From Purshia tridentata (lineage: Eukaryota > Streptophyta > Magnoliopsida > Rosales > Rosaceae), in contig QANT01008106.1 of NCBI GenBank assembly GCA_003254885.1, positions 1-64,000 on the forward strand: 64,000 nt of DNA, given 5' to 3'. Positions within the stretch are counted from its first letter, which is position 1, and each line of letters opens with the position of its first letter. Of the stretch, positions 36,366-48,709 are shown piece after piece. A program made the position numbers and the translations under genes. Under the pieces are notes generated by a model. The model was not told where the DNA came from and made no database searches. It was given only the letters and a program-made list of their open reading frames with translations.

Positions 36366-37483
36366 AATGTAATTTCGATTTCGATAAAAATTTCGATGAA
36401 AATTTTGACGGAAATTTCGATGGAAATTTCTATTGAATTTCGATTTCGCTAGGGTTTAAACAAAAATGACAGAAATTGATATCAAACGATGGAAATTTTA
36501 AATAAAACTTTACTACATACATATTTAATATACTATCTACTATTTTTATAAAAAACATTGAAAAAACAAATCATATTATATGTTTCATGTGATATAAAGT
36601 AAATATAATGCCTACTGACAACTGTAGACAAATTATGTTCAAAATATAATATAAATATAATATAATATTAAGATATAAATATAGTATAAATATCATATTA
36701 GGGTATGTTTAGATTTAAAATATGGTATAAAAATCTTATTAGGGTGTATGTTTAAGATATTTTTAATTAATTTTTATTTGAAAATATGTACTATATAAAT
36801 TAAAAACACTAAAATCAAATTCAATATAACATTTAAACAATTTTAAATTCAAAAAAGATTTTTATTATTTTTTTATACTCTCTCTCTCCCGCTTTCCCAC
36901 TTCCCCACCTTTCCACGTGTTCCCCCCTTGGCCCTTCTTTCTTTTCTTTTCTTTTCTTTCTTTTTCTTTTCTTTCTTCCTCTCTTCCTTTCTCCTTCACC
37001 ATCAGCCTTCAGGTCGCAGTTTCACCTTTTCTCCACTGTGCGCCGACCATTCACTGTCACCAGCCACCTCTTTACAATCCAAGACCACTAATCAACTACC
37101 CAAGCCGCCGCCAACACAACTCACCCGTCACTCAACCCGGTCGGCCTCCTCACCTGAGAAATTGCAACCTTCCCGCCGGCTATTTTGGCTAATTCTGGCC
37201 ACCTCCATGCTCCAATCACTCATGTATTTTGTGGGTTTTCCTTCCTCATCATGGGCTTCCATTTCCCTAAGGTTTGAGGTGCCAATTTTGTGTAATTTTG
37301 ATTTTGATTTCTATGGTTTAAACGAAATTTCGCCCAAATTTCGGAATTTCGGTGAAATTTTCCGAAATTTCGGCAAAATCGTTGAAATTTTGACGAAAAT
37401 ATGATGAAATTGGCATTTCGTATCGGACCCTCCAAAAAACGATAATTTCGGCGAAATTTCGCCGAAATTACCGAAATTACATT
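36366..37483. mobile_element. Putative non-autonomous DNA transposon with GAAATTTCG subterminal repeats
   Basis: The left end (from 36366) reads aatgtaatttcg and is followed by a cluster of degenerate 'gaaatttcga' units up to about 36440. The right end (to 37483), in inverted orientation, has the same aatgtaatttcgg terminus and a denser cluster of 'cgaaatttcg' units (37320-37475). Short inverted ends with many subterminal repeats are typical of non-autonomous hAT or CACTA-like elements. The interior holds a CT-rich run (36925-37000) and a GC-richer stretch (37010-37200). No transposase frame and no convincing target-site duplication are seen. Confidence 0.5.
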
Positions 37484-37489
37484 ATTAGG

Positions 37490-38090
37490 TACTCAAAAAA
37501 GAAGAAGTATTAAACGCACCAACTTCATAAATCCTAACTAATGTGGCATTATTATAAAAAAGAGAAAATAATTAAAAATTTATTTGAACTTTGACTTATG
37601 TGTCAATTCAGATTGTGTATTAATATATGTTGTATCAATATGCCCTCTTAATTTTAATTTTAGAGCCAATTTGCTCTTTTTGTTAGTCCAATTACATTTT
37701 TCATCAAAAAAGGGCCATGGATGTGAAGTAGGTTGACTTTTATGGGCTTGTGTGTAGCAGTTAGCCCCGGAATTGGTGTTGGTGGTGGTGCTCACCGTTG
37801 TTTGACCTCCGACAATGATGTTTATGGGTTGCGAAGGTGGATGTGGGTGGGGGTGCTGTTGGTTACATGAATAAGAACAATCAAAGTAACACATGATAGT
37901 TTTGTATCGGACCATATTCAACCCTTGGATAAAAGCGTCTTTAAACCTTAGGATCTAAGTATTTCCCTTAACTTAAATCTCCCAAAAGAAATTAGCAGTG
38001 TGTGGAAATATCAAAAGCACAGGGGTTTCAAAACAAATAAATAAGCAGAATCACATTGGGAAAATTAAAATATGACCTTCTCTAGGCCCT
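37490..38090. other. Intergenic / upstream region of RFC2
   Basis: No gene recognised. A frame on the minus strand (37580-37921) is low in complexity. The last 150 bp before the RFC2 start codon are GC-richer and presumably form its 5' leader. Confidence 0.45.
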
Positions 38091-38255
38091 TCCACATAAA
38101 TATCAGAAGGAACATTTTCCCTCCAAATCGAAGCGGAGCGGCAAAGAGGGCTGTTCGCTCGCGAGGGTTACACTGCGCTGTGCAGTCCATCTCTTACATT
38201 GCGAGTTGCGACCTCTATTTTCTCACGGCCACAGCCAGCAGAAACGACAACAGAA

Positions 38256-41200
38256 ATGTCGTCGTCGTCTTCTTCTTCATCAACCTACGATATCCCGTGG
38301 GTGGAGAAGTACAGGCCCATCAAGGTCGCCGACATTGTGGGCAACGAAGACGCCGTATCTAGGCTTCAGGTCATCGCTCGTGACGGCAACGTGCCCAACC
38401 TCATCTTAGCCGTAAGTAATTCTCTCACTCACTGCTTCACAAATCCAACCCCATCAATTTCACTTAACCCTAAACCCTAGAGGAATACTCAAAATTTGGT
38501 CTGAATTTTGTGGATATGTTCTCAGAATCTTGTATTGTGGTGTGCATTTATGTATTCATTGAGGTACCAAATTGCGTTGTTAATAGTAAACTCTAATGGG
38601 CATTTTAGTTTTTAACTTCCGTATTAGAATTTGGGCTCAGTTTGGTTTTTGAATTTGGTGAGAGGAATGCGGCTTTTTGTTGTTGAAAATTTAATATATT
38701 TTTGAACATTATTAGTATTCGTAGTCTGGAAATTGTTAAATTTTGATATTATAATAATGGGTGTGGAAAGAAGATTGGTTAAAAGCCCATGCATTGCGTT
38801 CGAAGCATGTGTTATCAGTTATCACATTCTATGTTTATTCATAGGTTTGAAAATTGGGGAAACGTTTTCTTGCTTGTTTGATAAGAACCATGCGAGTTTA
38901 TTAGAACTTCAATCAATTTAATGGAATTTTTATATTATGCGTAATGGAAGTGAATTATATGCTAGAGGCAACTTCAATGTGATTTGAAAGTTTAGGTCCA
39001 CGGCGACGAGGGGCATTTAATTTAACATAGAGATTGCTTAGAAGGAAGATGAAAGTATGAAAATTACGGTTTTATGGGTTATCTTGTTTGGATTTTTGAA
39101 AAATGATACCAATCAAAACATGCCTTGATACTGATAGCTGTTACTCAGTTGAGGGGTGGTGTTTTGAGTTTGGGTTACAGAGCCATGATAGAAATGAAAA
39201 AGTGGGTTACAGAATATAAATGCACATTTAAGTGGTAAGGTTATAGCTGCTTGCAGTTACTGGACCTATGCCTCTACTGATCACTTTTTATTGTTTTCAG
39301 GGTCCTCCTGGAACTGGTAAAACCACTAGTATACTGGCTCTTGCACATGAACTTTTGGGGCCAATTTATAAAGAGGCTGTTTTAGAGCTGAATGCATCAG
39401 ATGACAGGTGAGTACATTTATGATCTTTATGGCATTCAATCTTTATATTACATTTGGTATTTATCTTGAACTATTTATCATCACTTTCATGTTCAGGGGA
39501 ATAGATGTTGTGAGGAACAAAATTAAGATGTTTGCTCAAAAGAAAGTAACACTGCCTCCTGGGAGGCATAAAATTGTCATCTTGGATGAAGCTGACAGGT
39601 AAGCACTGGTGGTATTGGCCCATGAAATGTACAAACGTTATCCCTCTGCCTATGTGTTTTAACTTTTTGGTACATCTGACTGTTCATTATTTCTAATATT
39701 TCTTTGTTATCTCTCTACTTTATTTCTTACTACAATTTGATTCTTTACATTACCTTATTTATTTCTTTTGGGGGATGGACCCTGGGGGTTGGAAATTCTA
39801 TTTGTGTATTGTACAATTTCAGCATGACATCTGGAGCACAACAAGCTTTGAGGCGGACAATGGAAATATATTCAAATTCCACTCGTTTCGCTCTTGCATG
39901 CAATACATCTTCCAAAATTATTGAGCCTATTCAGAGTAGATGTGCCCTTGTCCGATTTTCTAGATTGTCTGATCAGGAGATTCTTGGTCGCCTAATGGTA
40001 GTGGTTGAAGCTGAAAAGGTAAAGAAAATTCTTTACATTGTAATGTCTTAATTCTTCTTACTGTCATCAATTAACTTCAAAGGAAAACTCCTCACTGATT
40101 ATATTGGAATAATGATTCAACTTTACTTAAATATTTGGTTGGCAGAATTCTTTTAACTTGTCTACACTAGTTTATCCGAGAGGAGAAATTCTTTTTTCTC
40201 TGTTGAACTTTATATTGATTCTCTCATCCAAAAAAGTTTTTATATTGACTCATTTTTCTCTAAATTTTCTGTTCAGTTTTATTCTTTTCCCCACTACTGC
40301 TAGAGGTGGAAGTCCCAACCTGCTTAGCTATTTTTATTTATCAGAATGCTTTTTCATTTACTCAATAAATTGATTCTTGTGTGTTATCTTTTAATCTTGT
40401 CCTCCATCTGTGTGTCACACTTGCAAAACAACATGGTAACATGTCTTTAATGCATGTATTTATTGTATCATGCCAAAATAAGGGAAGAAAAAACCTTGCA
40501 ACTTCAGTTTTTTATCTTTCTAAATTCTATCAGTGCTTAATAGTGATTTTTCAGGTTGACATTTAACTTTGCCTCTTAATTAATGTCACCCTATGAACTG
40601 GTGTATCATCCTTCTGCCTTTAGATGCGGCTTGATAAAGCTTAGTCTTAGAGGTTTATATTTCCCAGGGATTCCACCTACTTTGTAGAACATATGCCTAA
40701 CTTACTAAGACTCGCTTTAGTTTTGATCCTTGCACTGCATGATTGATTATTAAAAACAAGTCCTTCCAATGATCAGAATTCACAAGGAACTGCTTCACTG
40801 ATCTACTATTGCCATTTAGAATACATGAGTTTTGAAAATTTTGGTTTGTGTATATTTGATCTGTTGTTTGTCATCAATGAAGGTTCCCTATGTTCCAGAA
40901 GGTCTTGAAGCCATTATTTTTACTGCTGATGGTGACATGAGGCAGGCATTGAATAACTTGCAAGCTACAAACAGTGGATTCCGGTTTGTCAACCAAGAAA
41001 ATGTTTTCAAGGTTATACTTACGAAATACTTTGAAATTTTCATATGTTTCCTATGTTCTTTGGTAATCCTATAAGGTATTTATTGGTTTTCAGGTCTGTG
41101 ACCAGCCTCATCCATTGCATGTTAAGAATATGGTGCGAAATGTACTTGAAGGGAAATTTGATGATGCTTGTTTGGGTCTCAAGCAGCTCTACGATTTGGG

Positions 41201-41482
41201 CTACTCCCCAACTGACATAATCACAACCTTTTTCCGTATCATAAAAAACTATGATATGGCTGAGTATTTGAAATTGGAATTCATGAAGGTATGCACAGTC
41301 CAAACTTTATCCACATTTTTCTCTCCGAGATCTTGCTTTCTCACAAGCCCTTTACTCATCCGAGTTTGCAGGAAACTGGTTTTGCTCACATGAGAATCTG
41401 TGATGGAGTTGGCTCATACCTTCAGCTGTGTGGTCTTCTAGCCAAGCTTTCCTTAGTCCGTGAAACAGCTAAAGCAATATAA
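38256..41482 (+). CDS. RFC2: Replication factor C subunit 2 (clamp loader), 7 exons, 331 aa
   Basis: Exons: 38256-38411, 39301-39407, 39497-39598, 39823-40018, 40883-41011, 41094-41288, 41372-41482 (996 nt, phases consistent). A Ser-rich start is followed by IPWVEKYRP, Walker A GPPGTGKT (residues 53-60, opening exon 2), Walker B LDEAD (117-121), the sensor-1 Asn in FALACNTS (N149) and the arginine-finger motif QSRC (159-162). The RFC C-terminal collar domain follows and ends LVRETAKAI. It is nearly identical in layout to Arabidopsis RFC2 (At1g63160). RFC loads the PCNA ring at primer ends during DNA replication and repair, in the nucleus. An in-frame ATG at 38199 would add 19 residues, but the conserved family start favours 38256. 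The neighbouring minus-strand RING gene is its neighbour in Arabidopsis too. Confidence 0.95.
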
Positions 41483-42205
41483 GTATTAAGTGCTACTAGA
41501 ATAGTAGAATCTGCAATGTGTTTTCTTAAATGGAGAATCTGCAATGTCTTAGGTTTTGAATATTTTTTGTTCCGCAGTTCAGAAATCTATGTTTTGTCAG
41601 GAGAAATTGATGGTCACTTTTAGGTGTAAATTCATGTCCTCTGACTCTTGTCTAAATTGCCTTATCATCTTTAATTAAGTAATGGAAAGTTTAAATAATT
41701 AAAGATGATATTCATATTATTGTTTAATATAAATGAAATATAGACTAAAATTCTAAAGAAAAACTGTCGATTTGATCTCAAGACAAAAAAATCAGTGCTG
41801 CTCTATGGAACATTAGAATTTATCTTCAAATGTTGTTCGTCAATGGTACAAACACCATGCAAATCGATTTATAGATCTCTGTCTTAAAATGAAAAGAAAT
41901 TTCATTCCGTCAAATTTAAAGGTTGAAAATGTGTTTGTATATCAGATGGCACATGCATAATCTCCAATAAGGTGCAACCCTTCATAGGTGTCCTCATTTG
42001 TTGGATTTTTCAGTGTAACTGATATACCATTACATGATGTAACTAATATATGTATCATAATATAGATAGATGTTATTAATATTACACCCTATAAAAATAA
42101 ATATGTTGTCCAACATAGAATTGTTTTCAATATTGGGATCCTTGACAATAGTCAAAGGTGCGGCCTTCATACGAGTCTGACCACCAATAAGCCCACGCAT
42201 TCTAG
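41483..42205. other. Intergenic between RFC2 and eL24
   Basis: The first part is probably the RFC2 3' UTR; the rest is AT-rich. I see no additional gene or repeat. Confidence 0.5.
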
Positions 42206-42211
42206 TTAAAT

Positions 42212-42268
42212 GGCCCATTCTTAAGCTTTCTCTTTTCTGGCCCAGAAACCCATAGCTCTGTCTGGGCC
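42212..42268 (+). promoter_or_regulatory. Cluster of three site II (TGGGCC/GGCCCA) boxes, eL24 promoter
   Basis: GGCCCA at 42212-42217 and 42239-42244 and TGGGCC at 42263-42268, 180-235 bp before the start codon. Such clusters with a downstream telo-box are the standard arrangement of plant ribosomal-protein promoters, recognised by TCP factors. Confidence 0.7.
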
Positions 42269-42367
42269 GGTGTAAATGGCCGAAATGGTCTCCATACGAC
42301 GTCGTCTTTTCGCAGAAAAACCGCGAACGCCTTTTGTAGGTGACAGTTAAATTCGTACCCGGAAGCG

Positions 42368-42376
42368 TTAGGGTTT
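42368..42376 (+). promoter_or_regulatory. Telo-box (TTAGGGTTT) of the eL24 promoter or leader
   Basis: TTAGGGTTT lies 78 bp before the start codon, downstream of the site II cluster. Telo-boxes work with site II elements in genes of the translation apparatus. Confidence 0.7.
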
Positions 42377-42445
42377 TAGACTTTGGACAGGTCCAGGATT
42401 TACAGAGCAGAGCGGCGGCAGGCACCACCAGCTTCAGCAGCAGCG

Positions 42446-43390
42446 ATGGTTCTCAAGACCGAGCTTTGTCGCTTCAGTGGTGGCAAGATTTACCCTGGCA
42501 GGGGTATCAGATTCATTCGCTCTGATTCTCAGGTTAAAACTATATTCCTCTTTCATTGCATCTCTCTCTCACTCTCACTCTCTCTCTCTTATTTGATTCG
42601 GATTATAATCAATCAATATTTGACTGATTCGCGGTATTGGTGAAGGTCTTCCTCTTCGCCAATTCAAAATGCAAGAGGTACTTCCACAACCGCCTCAAGC
42701 CCTCCAAGCTCACCTGGACAGCCATGTATAGGAAGCAACACAAGAAGGTACATTACATTACATTTGTTGTTAAATCTTCAAACTTAGAGATGAGTCATGC
42801 TTATTTTTGAATCCCTTTTTCAATTCCATCATAACTGTGTCTGTAATGTAGGACATTGCTGCTGAGTCTGTGAAGAAGAAGCGCCGGGCCACCAAGAAGC
42901 CTTATTCGAGGTCCATAGTTGGTGCCACATTGGAAGTTATACAGAAACGGAGAACCGAAAAGGCTGAAGTCCGTGACGCTGCCCGTGAGGCCGCTCTACG
43001 GTATGCTGTGCTTAATTCTATGCTTTACTTGATCAAATTCATAAAATTTAAATTCTGGGTTGTTCAGCGTGGAAGCTGTTGCTCATATCTTGCATTGTAT
43101 GCATAGTGTCTCTTGGTGTTTATGCTATTCTGTGATTTATTTGATCAATTTGATGAAAAATAAATTTTGGTTTGTTCATCATGGAATGTGTTGCTCACAT
43201 CTTGCATTGTGTGTATGTCTCTGTGTTTTTCAGTGAAATTAAGGAGAGAATCAAGAAAACCAAGGATGAAAAGAAGGCGAAGAAAGCAGAATTGTCGGCC
43301 AAGTCACACAAGACTCAGTCCAAGGGCAATGTGGCCAAGGCTGCAGCACCCAAGGCCACCAAGCTCGGAGGTGGTGGCGGAAAGCGATGA
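42446..43390 (+). CDS. RPL24: 60S ribosomal protein eL24 (RPL24), 4 exons, 164 aa
   Basis: Exons: 42446-42532, 42646-42747, 42852-43000, 43234-43390 (495 nt, phase kept). The protein begins [20 protein letters not shown], the conserved eL24 start, continues with [17 protein letters not shown] and [17 protein letters not shown], and ends in the usual Lys/Ala-rich tail. Plant eL24 lacks the full zinc-binding set of its archaeal relative. It is part of the large ribosomal subunit, contacts the small subunit by its C-terminal helix, and in Arabidopsis (STV1) supports reinitiation after upstream ORFs. Length matches the family. Intron 1 carries a CT-rich tract from +29. The promoter has site II and telo-box elements. 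Confidence 0.96.
42561..42589 (+). repeat. CT-rich microsatellite in eL24 intron 1
   Basis: An interrupted (TC)n run on the transcribed strand starting 29 nt after the intron 1 donor at 42533. Confidence 0.8.
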
Positions 43391-44090
43391 GTTTTCTTCT
43401 TCACATCGTCACCATTTACTCTCTTTGCAGTTTCTTTTAGACAGTTAACTTTTTCTGGTCTGGGTTTTGTTGTGTGGATTGATGGGCACGTTGGCCACTC
43501 TAATTTTTTATGTTCCTGGTGAGTTTTCAATTGCATTAGTAAAAGTTTATCATTTATATTCAATGGCCATGACTTGATATTCATTATATTACCCAACAAA
43601 CATGCACACGAGTCAAACTGTTCTTCAGAAAGAGATCTTTGAATCCATAGCTGAAAAGCTTGCCTGTCAACCTTTTAAACAAATGGGAAAGTTGAGTTGT
43701 TAGACATGTGTCTTGGTATTTTAATGTGCAAGATCTCTGAGTTTTACTTGGTAAAGTTTGGTTTTGTAGAAAATTAGATTGCGGAAATCCAAATCCAACC
43801 TTAAAACTACTACTAGTTTTAAAGCTGTGAAGAAAACTGGGACTTTCACCTCTGTTCTGATATTTCCTCCAAATTTTGTTTAATATATATTTATCAGATG
43901 AGATGGAAATAAACTGGGTTGATGCATCGAGACTTGGAGAGAGTTTGTGGCATAAAGTTACTCTTGCAACATTGGAAACCACCATCGTCTTAGTTAAAAA
44001 AGGGCACTTAAGTTTGTGTGTGGACAGTGGAGGTGTCTTTGCATGTGTAGAAAACTAGAAGTAATTGGTCCGGTCCTGGATAAAGGTGTG
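43391..44090. other. eL24 3' flank and intergenic
   Basis: Contains the probable 3' UTR of eL24. The minus-strand frame at 43584-43985 has no recognisable domain. Confidence 0.45.
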
Positions 44091-44107
44091 AAACGGTTCT
44101 TCTCTAA

Positions 44108-44520
44108 TGGCCCATTTGATCTGGGTTTGGTACAGGCCCATGCTTTTTTAGGTGGGGGGAACTAAAACAGCTGAGTTTGCTTCAACTTTGCATTTTCAAT
44201 CTTCAACCCAAATAGATCTCTCACAATTCTCCCTCAACATCCACTCCCCATCACAGTTTCTCGTGACTTTCCAGTTCCATTTTGGTTTCACTCGATCTCT
44301 AGGAGGGAATTCCCAATCAAGAACTTGGAGAAGGTTTCTTACTCTCAATCTCCAGCACCAAAATACAAAGGTTGGCGGCGTTGTTGACCTATTCGGGTTC
44401 GGCGTGGGAGATCGAGAAAGAGGGAGAGATTGGTTGTAGGGGAGGGGATAGGGATGGGAGTGGAGGGAATGAGGAGGAGTCTTGTGGAGAGGGCCATCAA
44501 GGGGAGGAGCCAAAATTCTT
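44108..44520 (+). other. Promoter-like and leader-like orphan region
   Basis: Two GGCCCA-type boxes (44108-44113 and about 44142-44147) precede a C/T-rich, GC-elevated stretch that resembles a plant 5' leader plus first exon. A 95-codon frame (44152-44439) and an overlapping antisense frame are present, but neither matches a known family. No following exon is identifiable. This may be the remnant of a lost or moved gene, or a non-coding transcript start. Confidence 0.3.
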
Positions 44521-46685
44521 TTAGTATTTATTTGTTTTTTAAAGAAATGACAGTGAAAAACAAGAGATAGAGTGATCTCGCAGTTTCAACTAGTCTTGCA
44601 GAACAAAAAGAAAACATGAAAAAGCAAGCAACGGCTAAGCTGTCAGAAAAGGAGAATAGAAAAACATTGCAATAAAATAAAGTTCATACCGTTGAGCCGG
44701 TCCAATTGTAATGTTGTATAAAGAGTCAGACCAACCTTGACATTTTACAATCATATTGTAGAGCTCCATTTTGCTTAATTAGTTATATTTTTTTATTATA
44801 TTAAAAAAGTCCTGAGTTGGAATCTCACATATCTATATAAAATATAAAATAAAAAACCTTATTACTGTGTGAACCAAAGTTATAAACTTTGAGAAGGTTA
44901 GCTAGTTGATAAAGCAGTTTTGTCGTCATGGGAATTAGGATCAAATCCACCTTTATGAGAATTTGAGATTTTTTTTTTCTTTCGATATAAAGTGTGGTTG
45001 AAAGGAGGCATTCACAAAGTTTCATATGTGAAGTTTAAGTTTTTCAAGTCTTTGTTGAAAAAGGCCCATCAACCATTAGCTTAAGTGGATAAAGAATTTA
45101 AGTATAAGTTCCATCTTCCATGTAAGCTAAAAGCATCTGTTGAAAACCAAAAACAAACAAAAAATCCATTCTTACGAATCTTACCTGTAAAATTAATGCT
45201 AATTAATAATTAATAAATAATTAAGACAGATGACAAAGAAAGGTGTACACACCACGTAGCTTGTAAGCAAGTGCGTGAGTTGTCACGTTGTGGTGTTTGT
45301 GTGAAAATGGAATACACGCATACGCGTAAGCTTGCTCATGCTTCATGCAGTGTCCTCCATCTGACGTCCCAATGCCCAGTCCTTGACGTTCCCACATTAA
45401 AGCTGATACACAACAAAAGCACCTACACCCCCCACCCAAAATTCATGACTATTCATCCTCACCAATTCACCCAGAACTTACCAAACTAATTATAATCACA
45501 TTCAGATTTCAACCGTGGTGTGGCGGATTCAGAACTTTTTCTTCTTATAACAAGATGTGCATAGCTTTCATATATTACCCTTTGAAAGTACACAAATAGT
45601 GCAGGTTTCCCGTCAAAATTATGATTGATAGTGTTTAATCTTGACATAAGTTTCTTGGAGCCTACGCATCTTGATTTAGGATATCAAATGTCTATTGCCT
45701 ATTTTACTGTCGAATGTTCAATACGGCATAGATTTCTCCAAACAGAAAATGCAGCAAATGCAGTGCCAAATGTCTTGGTAGACACAACTGAACTAGACTT
45801 CTTCTTATTCATCCTTCATACTGAATAACATTCTCTTTCTAATTTTAGCTAGCCTCGTGTGTACTTTACAATTGGAGTGTCATTATTGTTACCCATTTTG
45901 TTTGATGAACTCAGCATAGATTTTTAGGTTTTTTCATATCTCCCTACAACATAAATCTAAAATTGAACTTATGATACTTTGTTCACAGGCCTATTTAGAT
46001 CTTATATATAATGACATGTTGAAGCCTTGCAGGCAAGTGGCAAGTGGAAAGTGGGTAGGTTGTTCTTGTTTTGCTGATGGTATGTTGTTGTGATGTTGAC
46101 TGAGTTCTCCAAACAAACAAACAAAGGGAATTAAGCATATGGAGTGTCATTTGGCTTTTGACATTGTAAACCTTTCTACAACTTGCAACATATATATATA
46201 TATATAAAGCAGTGAATTTTACTATAAGCAACTAAAGGATCGAACGAGTCACCACTTATTAGCTAGGATTCAATATTAGTAGCATATATAAATTAAACTA
46301 TAGTGCAGAGACAGCAAGCCAAGTTCATTTCTATATATAGTTGACTTAAGCTACAAGTACAACACAGTACCAAGATTTGGTTGTGTTGTATACGGTATAC
46401 CATACATTACAGTTATTACAAATTTACATATCCTCAGGGATTACAAAAAAGTTGTTTGGTACCGTACAAGCAAGTAGAAGCATGCGTTTTTATTTTTTAG
46501 CCGCTTTATCTAAATTCGCGCAGTTTATTTAGGAGTTAAAAAAAAAAACTTCGCATTTTACAAGAAGGATGGGGAGTTGGAACCAAATTTGGTATTATAT
46601 CCTTTATATTTTATCAACTTACAATTTTGGGGGTTCTGGTATACCTAAATCTAAGACCATTGTAATTATAGCAGTCCAAAATCTT
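44521..46685. other. Intergenic
   Basis: AT-rich, no recognised gene. It includes a short (TA)n run at about 46190-46206. Open frames are short and low in complexity. Confidence 0.45.
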
Positions 46686-46689
46686 CATT

Positions 46690-46972
46690 TGACACTACAT
46701 GCTCAGGAGGATCAGAATCATTTATTTTTAAAATTATTTAATAAAGATATTTTTGTAAAAACCAACTCAATTAAAAATTATTCTATTATATAACTATTAT
46801 CGAATAAATAAATAGTTTGTATTTAAAGAGTAGTTTATTAATCAAACTGTCTATTTATTCTCTTTATTCAAGAACAGTTATATAAAAATTAAGTTAATTT
46901 TTTATATAAGTGATATTTAATATGTGATCCAAAAAATAATTGATTCCGATCTTGAGACTGCATTACCGAACG
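46690..46972. mobile_element. Palindromic MITE-like element
   Basis: The two halves are inverted copies. Left 'aggatcagaatcattta' pairs with right 'aattgattccgatctt' reversed, and 'tataactattatcgaataaa' pairs with 'tttattcaagaacagttata'. The centre of the fold is near 46833. Mismatches are numerous, so the copy is old. Termini and superfamily are uncertain. Confidence 0.6.
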
Positions 46973-46984
46973 AGAATTTTGAGA

Positions 46985-48380
46985 GAAGGAATTGAAAGAG
47001 CTCCTCCAACCAAATATTGAAGAAAGCATTATCCTTTTTTTTTAAAAAAAAAATTTTGGTTAAGTAAGCAATGAAGAAAACTCCCACCAATTTTGTGCCC
47101 TTAACATGGAATCATGCATGAAGCTTGTGCTTTTTGTTTCCTTTTAAGAAAGATACTCGAATCAAATGTGCATAACCAAATGATCATGAAATTAAAGATA
47201 ACAATAATCAAGTAAAAAGTTAAATGAATAGTTAAGGTTGATTATTTATATAATGTATACTTATTTTGTTCCTTTGACTCATTTTGTCTGCTGCAAATTG
47301 ATTGTATTTTCAGTACTGTATTGCCCACTCCATGAAGGCTTGATCCATTCCAGGCATTCAGATATTTAGTAGCATGCAGAAGTGCCGAGTCATCATCATC
47401 ATCATCATCTGTCCAACATTCTGCAAAGTTGACGCGTTTGCGGTTTACATTCTTCATTTGAAGCCACGTGGACCAAAATTCCTTGCACAATATTTTGGGC
47501 TGAACATCACCGAATGGTGTTTTCTATACATACATATATATATATATATATATATGACTTAATTAGTTTGATGGTAATTAAATTTAATAATGGACAGATG
47601 GTGATTATTAATTATTACTTTGGGGCCTAAGCATTTGATTCAAACTTAATGCCAAAGGCCATGACAGTGAGAAATCAGGTTAAAATAATCAATTAGACAA
47701 GTTTGTTTTTTTTTTTTTTGAACTAAGAAGACAATTTTGTTTTACTGTCTGCCTTTTTTTGGCTATGCTTGCTCCTATAACATCTTCCCAAGTGACAAAC
47801 CAATTACAGCTTTAAAAAGAGTGGAGTTATTCTGGTTCTTTTTCTTATTTTCTTACATTGCTTAATAATTTCTTATCACCTTTTTCTTGGTCTAACAGAA
47901 AATCACCTTAAAATAACGTTTCTGTAAATTGATATTTGCTTCGGCTTAATACTATTAGATAAATTTTATTTAAAATCCAATAGAGAGTAAGAAGATTTTA
48001 TTTTCTCGTCTTGTTTTCATTTACTTTCTAATCTTAACCATAAATATAAATTCAAGAATTGTTTGTATTTTAAAATTTTATTATTAAACACTAAACAATA
48101 AAGAAAATGTCCAAATTAGTGATGACAAACCGGATTTCCATATTGGTCTAGGATTAGGACAAGGAACTAGTAAGGAAATAGAGAATAGAATGACAACAAT
48201 GCCACTCTCATTTAGAACTTGTCTATTATAATATGCTATAAAAGGAAAACTAAGAAGGGACAAGACTGTAATTTCCAATACCTAATATAACTGGCATTGG
48301 AAATTGCCATAAAAAAAAATAAAAAAAGACCAGCACCGCCAAGCAAGCAAACAACATTAACATATAAAACACAATCAACC
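46985..48380. other. Intergenic
   Basis: AT-rich, with a (CAT/ATC)n run at 47390-47410 and a (TA)n run at 47536-47556. No recognised gene. The last few hundred bases lead into the 5' leader of the rhomboid gene. Confidence 0.45.
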
Positions 48381-48709
48381 CCACACACAGCACAAAGAAA
48401 CTCATACAGAAATTACAAAACTTTGGTTTTGGACTGTTAAATCTACAAGCTTCTCAATTTCAACCCAACAAGGCAACAACCCATCTGCTTCCAATTTCCA
48501 ATCCTTCCTTCCCTTCACAGAAAACACGTTTCCTACTCGCTTCCAAGTCACTTCTCAATCTCTGTTACCGTCCTTTTCTTTCAAATATACACTCACACAA
48601 CACCACCACACCAAAAAGCAATACGTGTTAGGCTTTTGTTGCTATTATAGAGAGACAAAGTTTGAGACTTTGAGATAGAGAGATAGAGAGGAAGACAATC
48701 ATTCAGACA

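Noticed and set aside
36928-37404. 158-codon plus-strand frame with a Phe/Ser-rich start
   Set aside because: The start is a CTTTT repeat and the end is the gaaatttcg repeat array; composition and lack of homology point to transposon sequence.
38199-38255. Upstream in-frame ATG for RFC2, adding 19 residues
   Set aside because: The extension is not part of the conserved family start; the downstream ATG begins the usual Ser-rich N-terminus.
43172-43233. Upstream extension of the last eL24 frame
   Set aside because: It is intron sequence; the acceptor at 43231-43233 restores the eL24 phase exactly.
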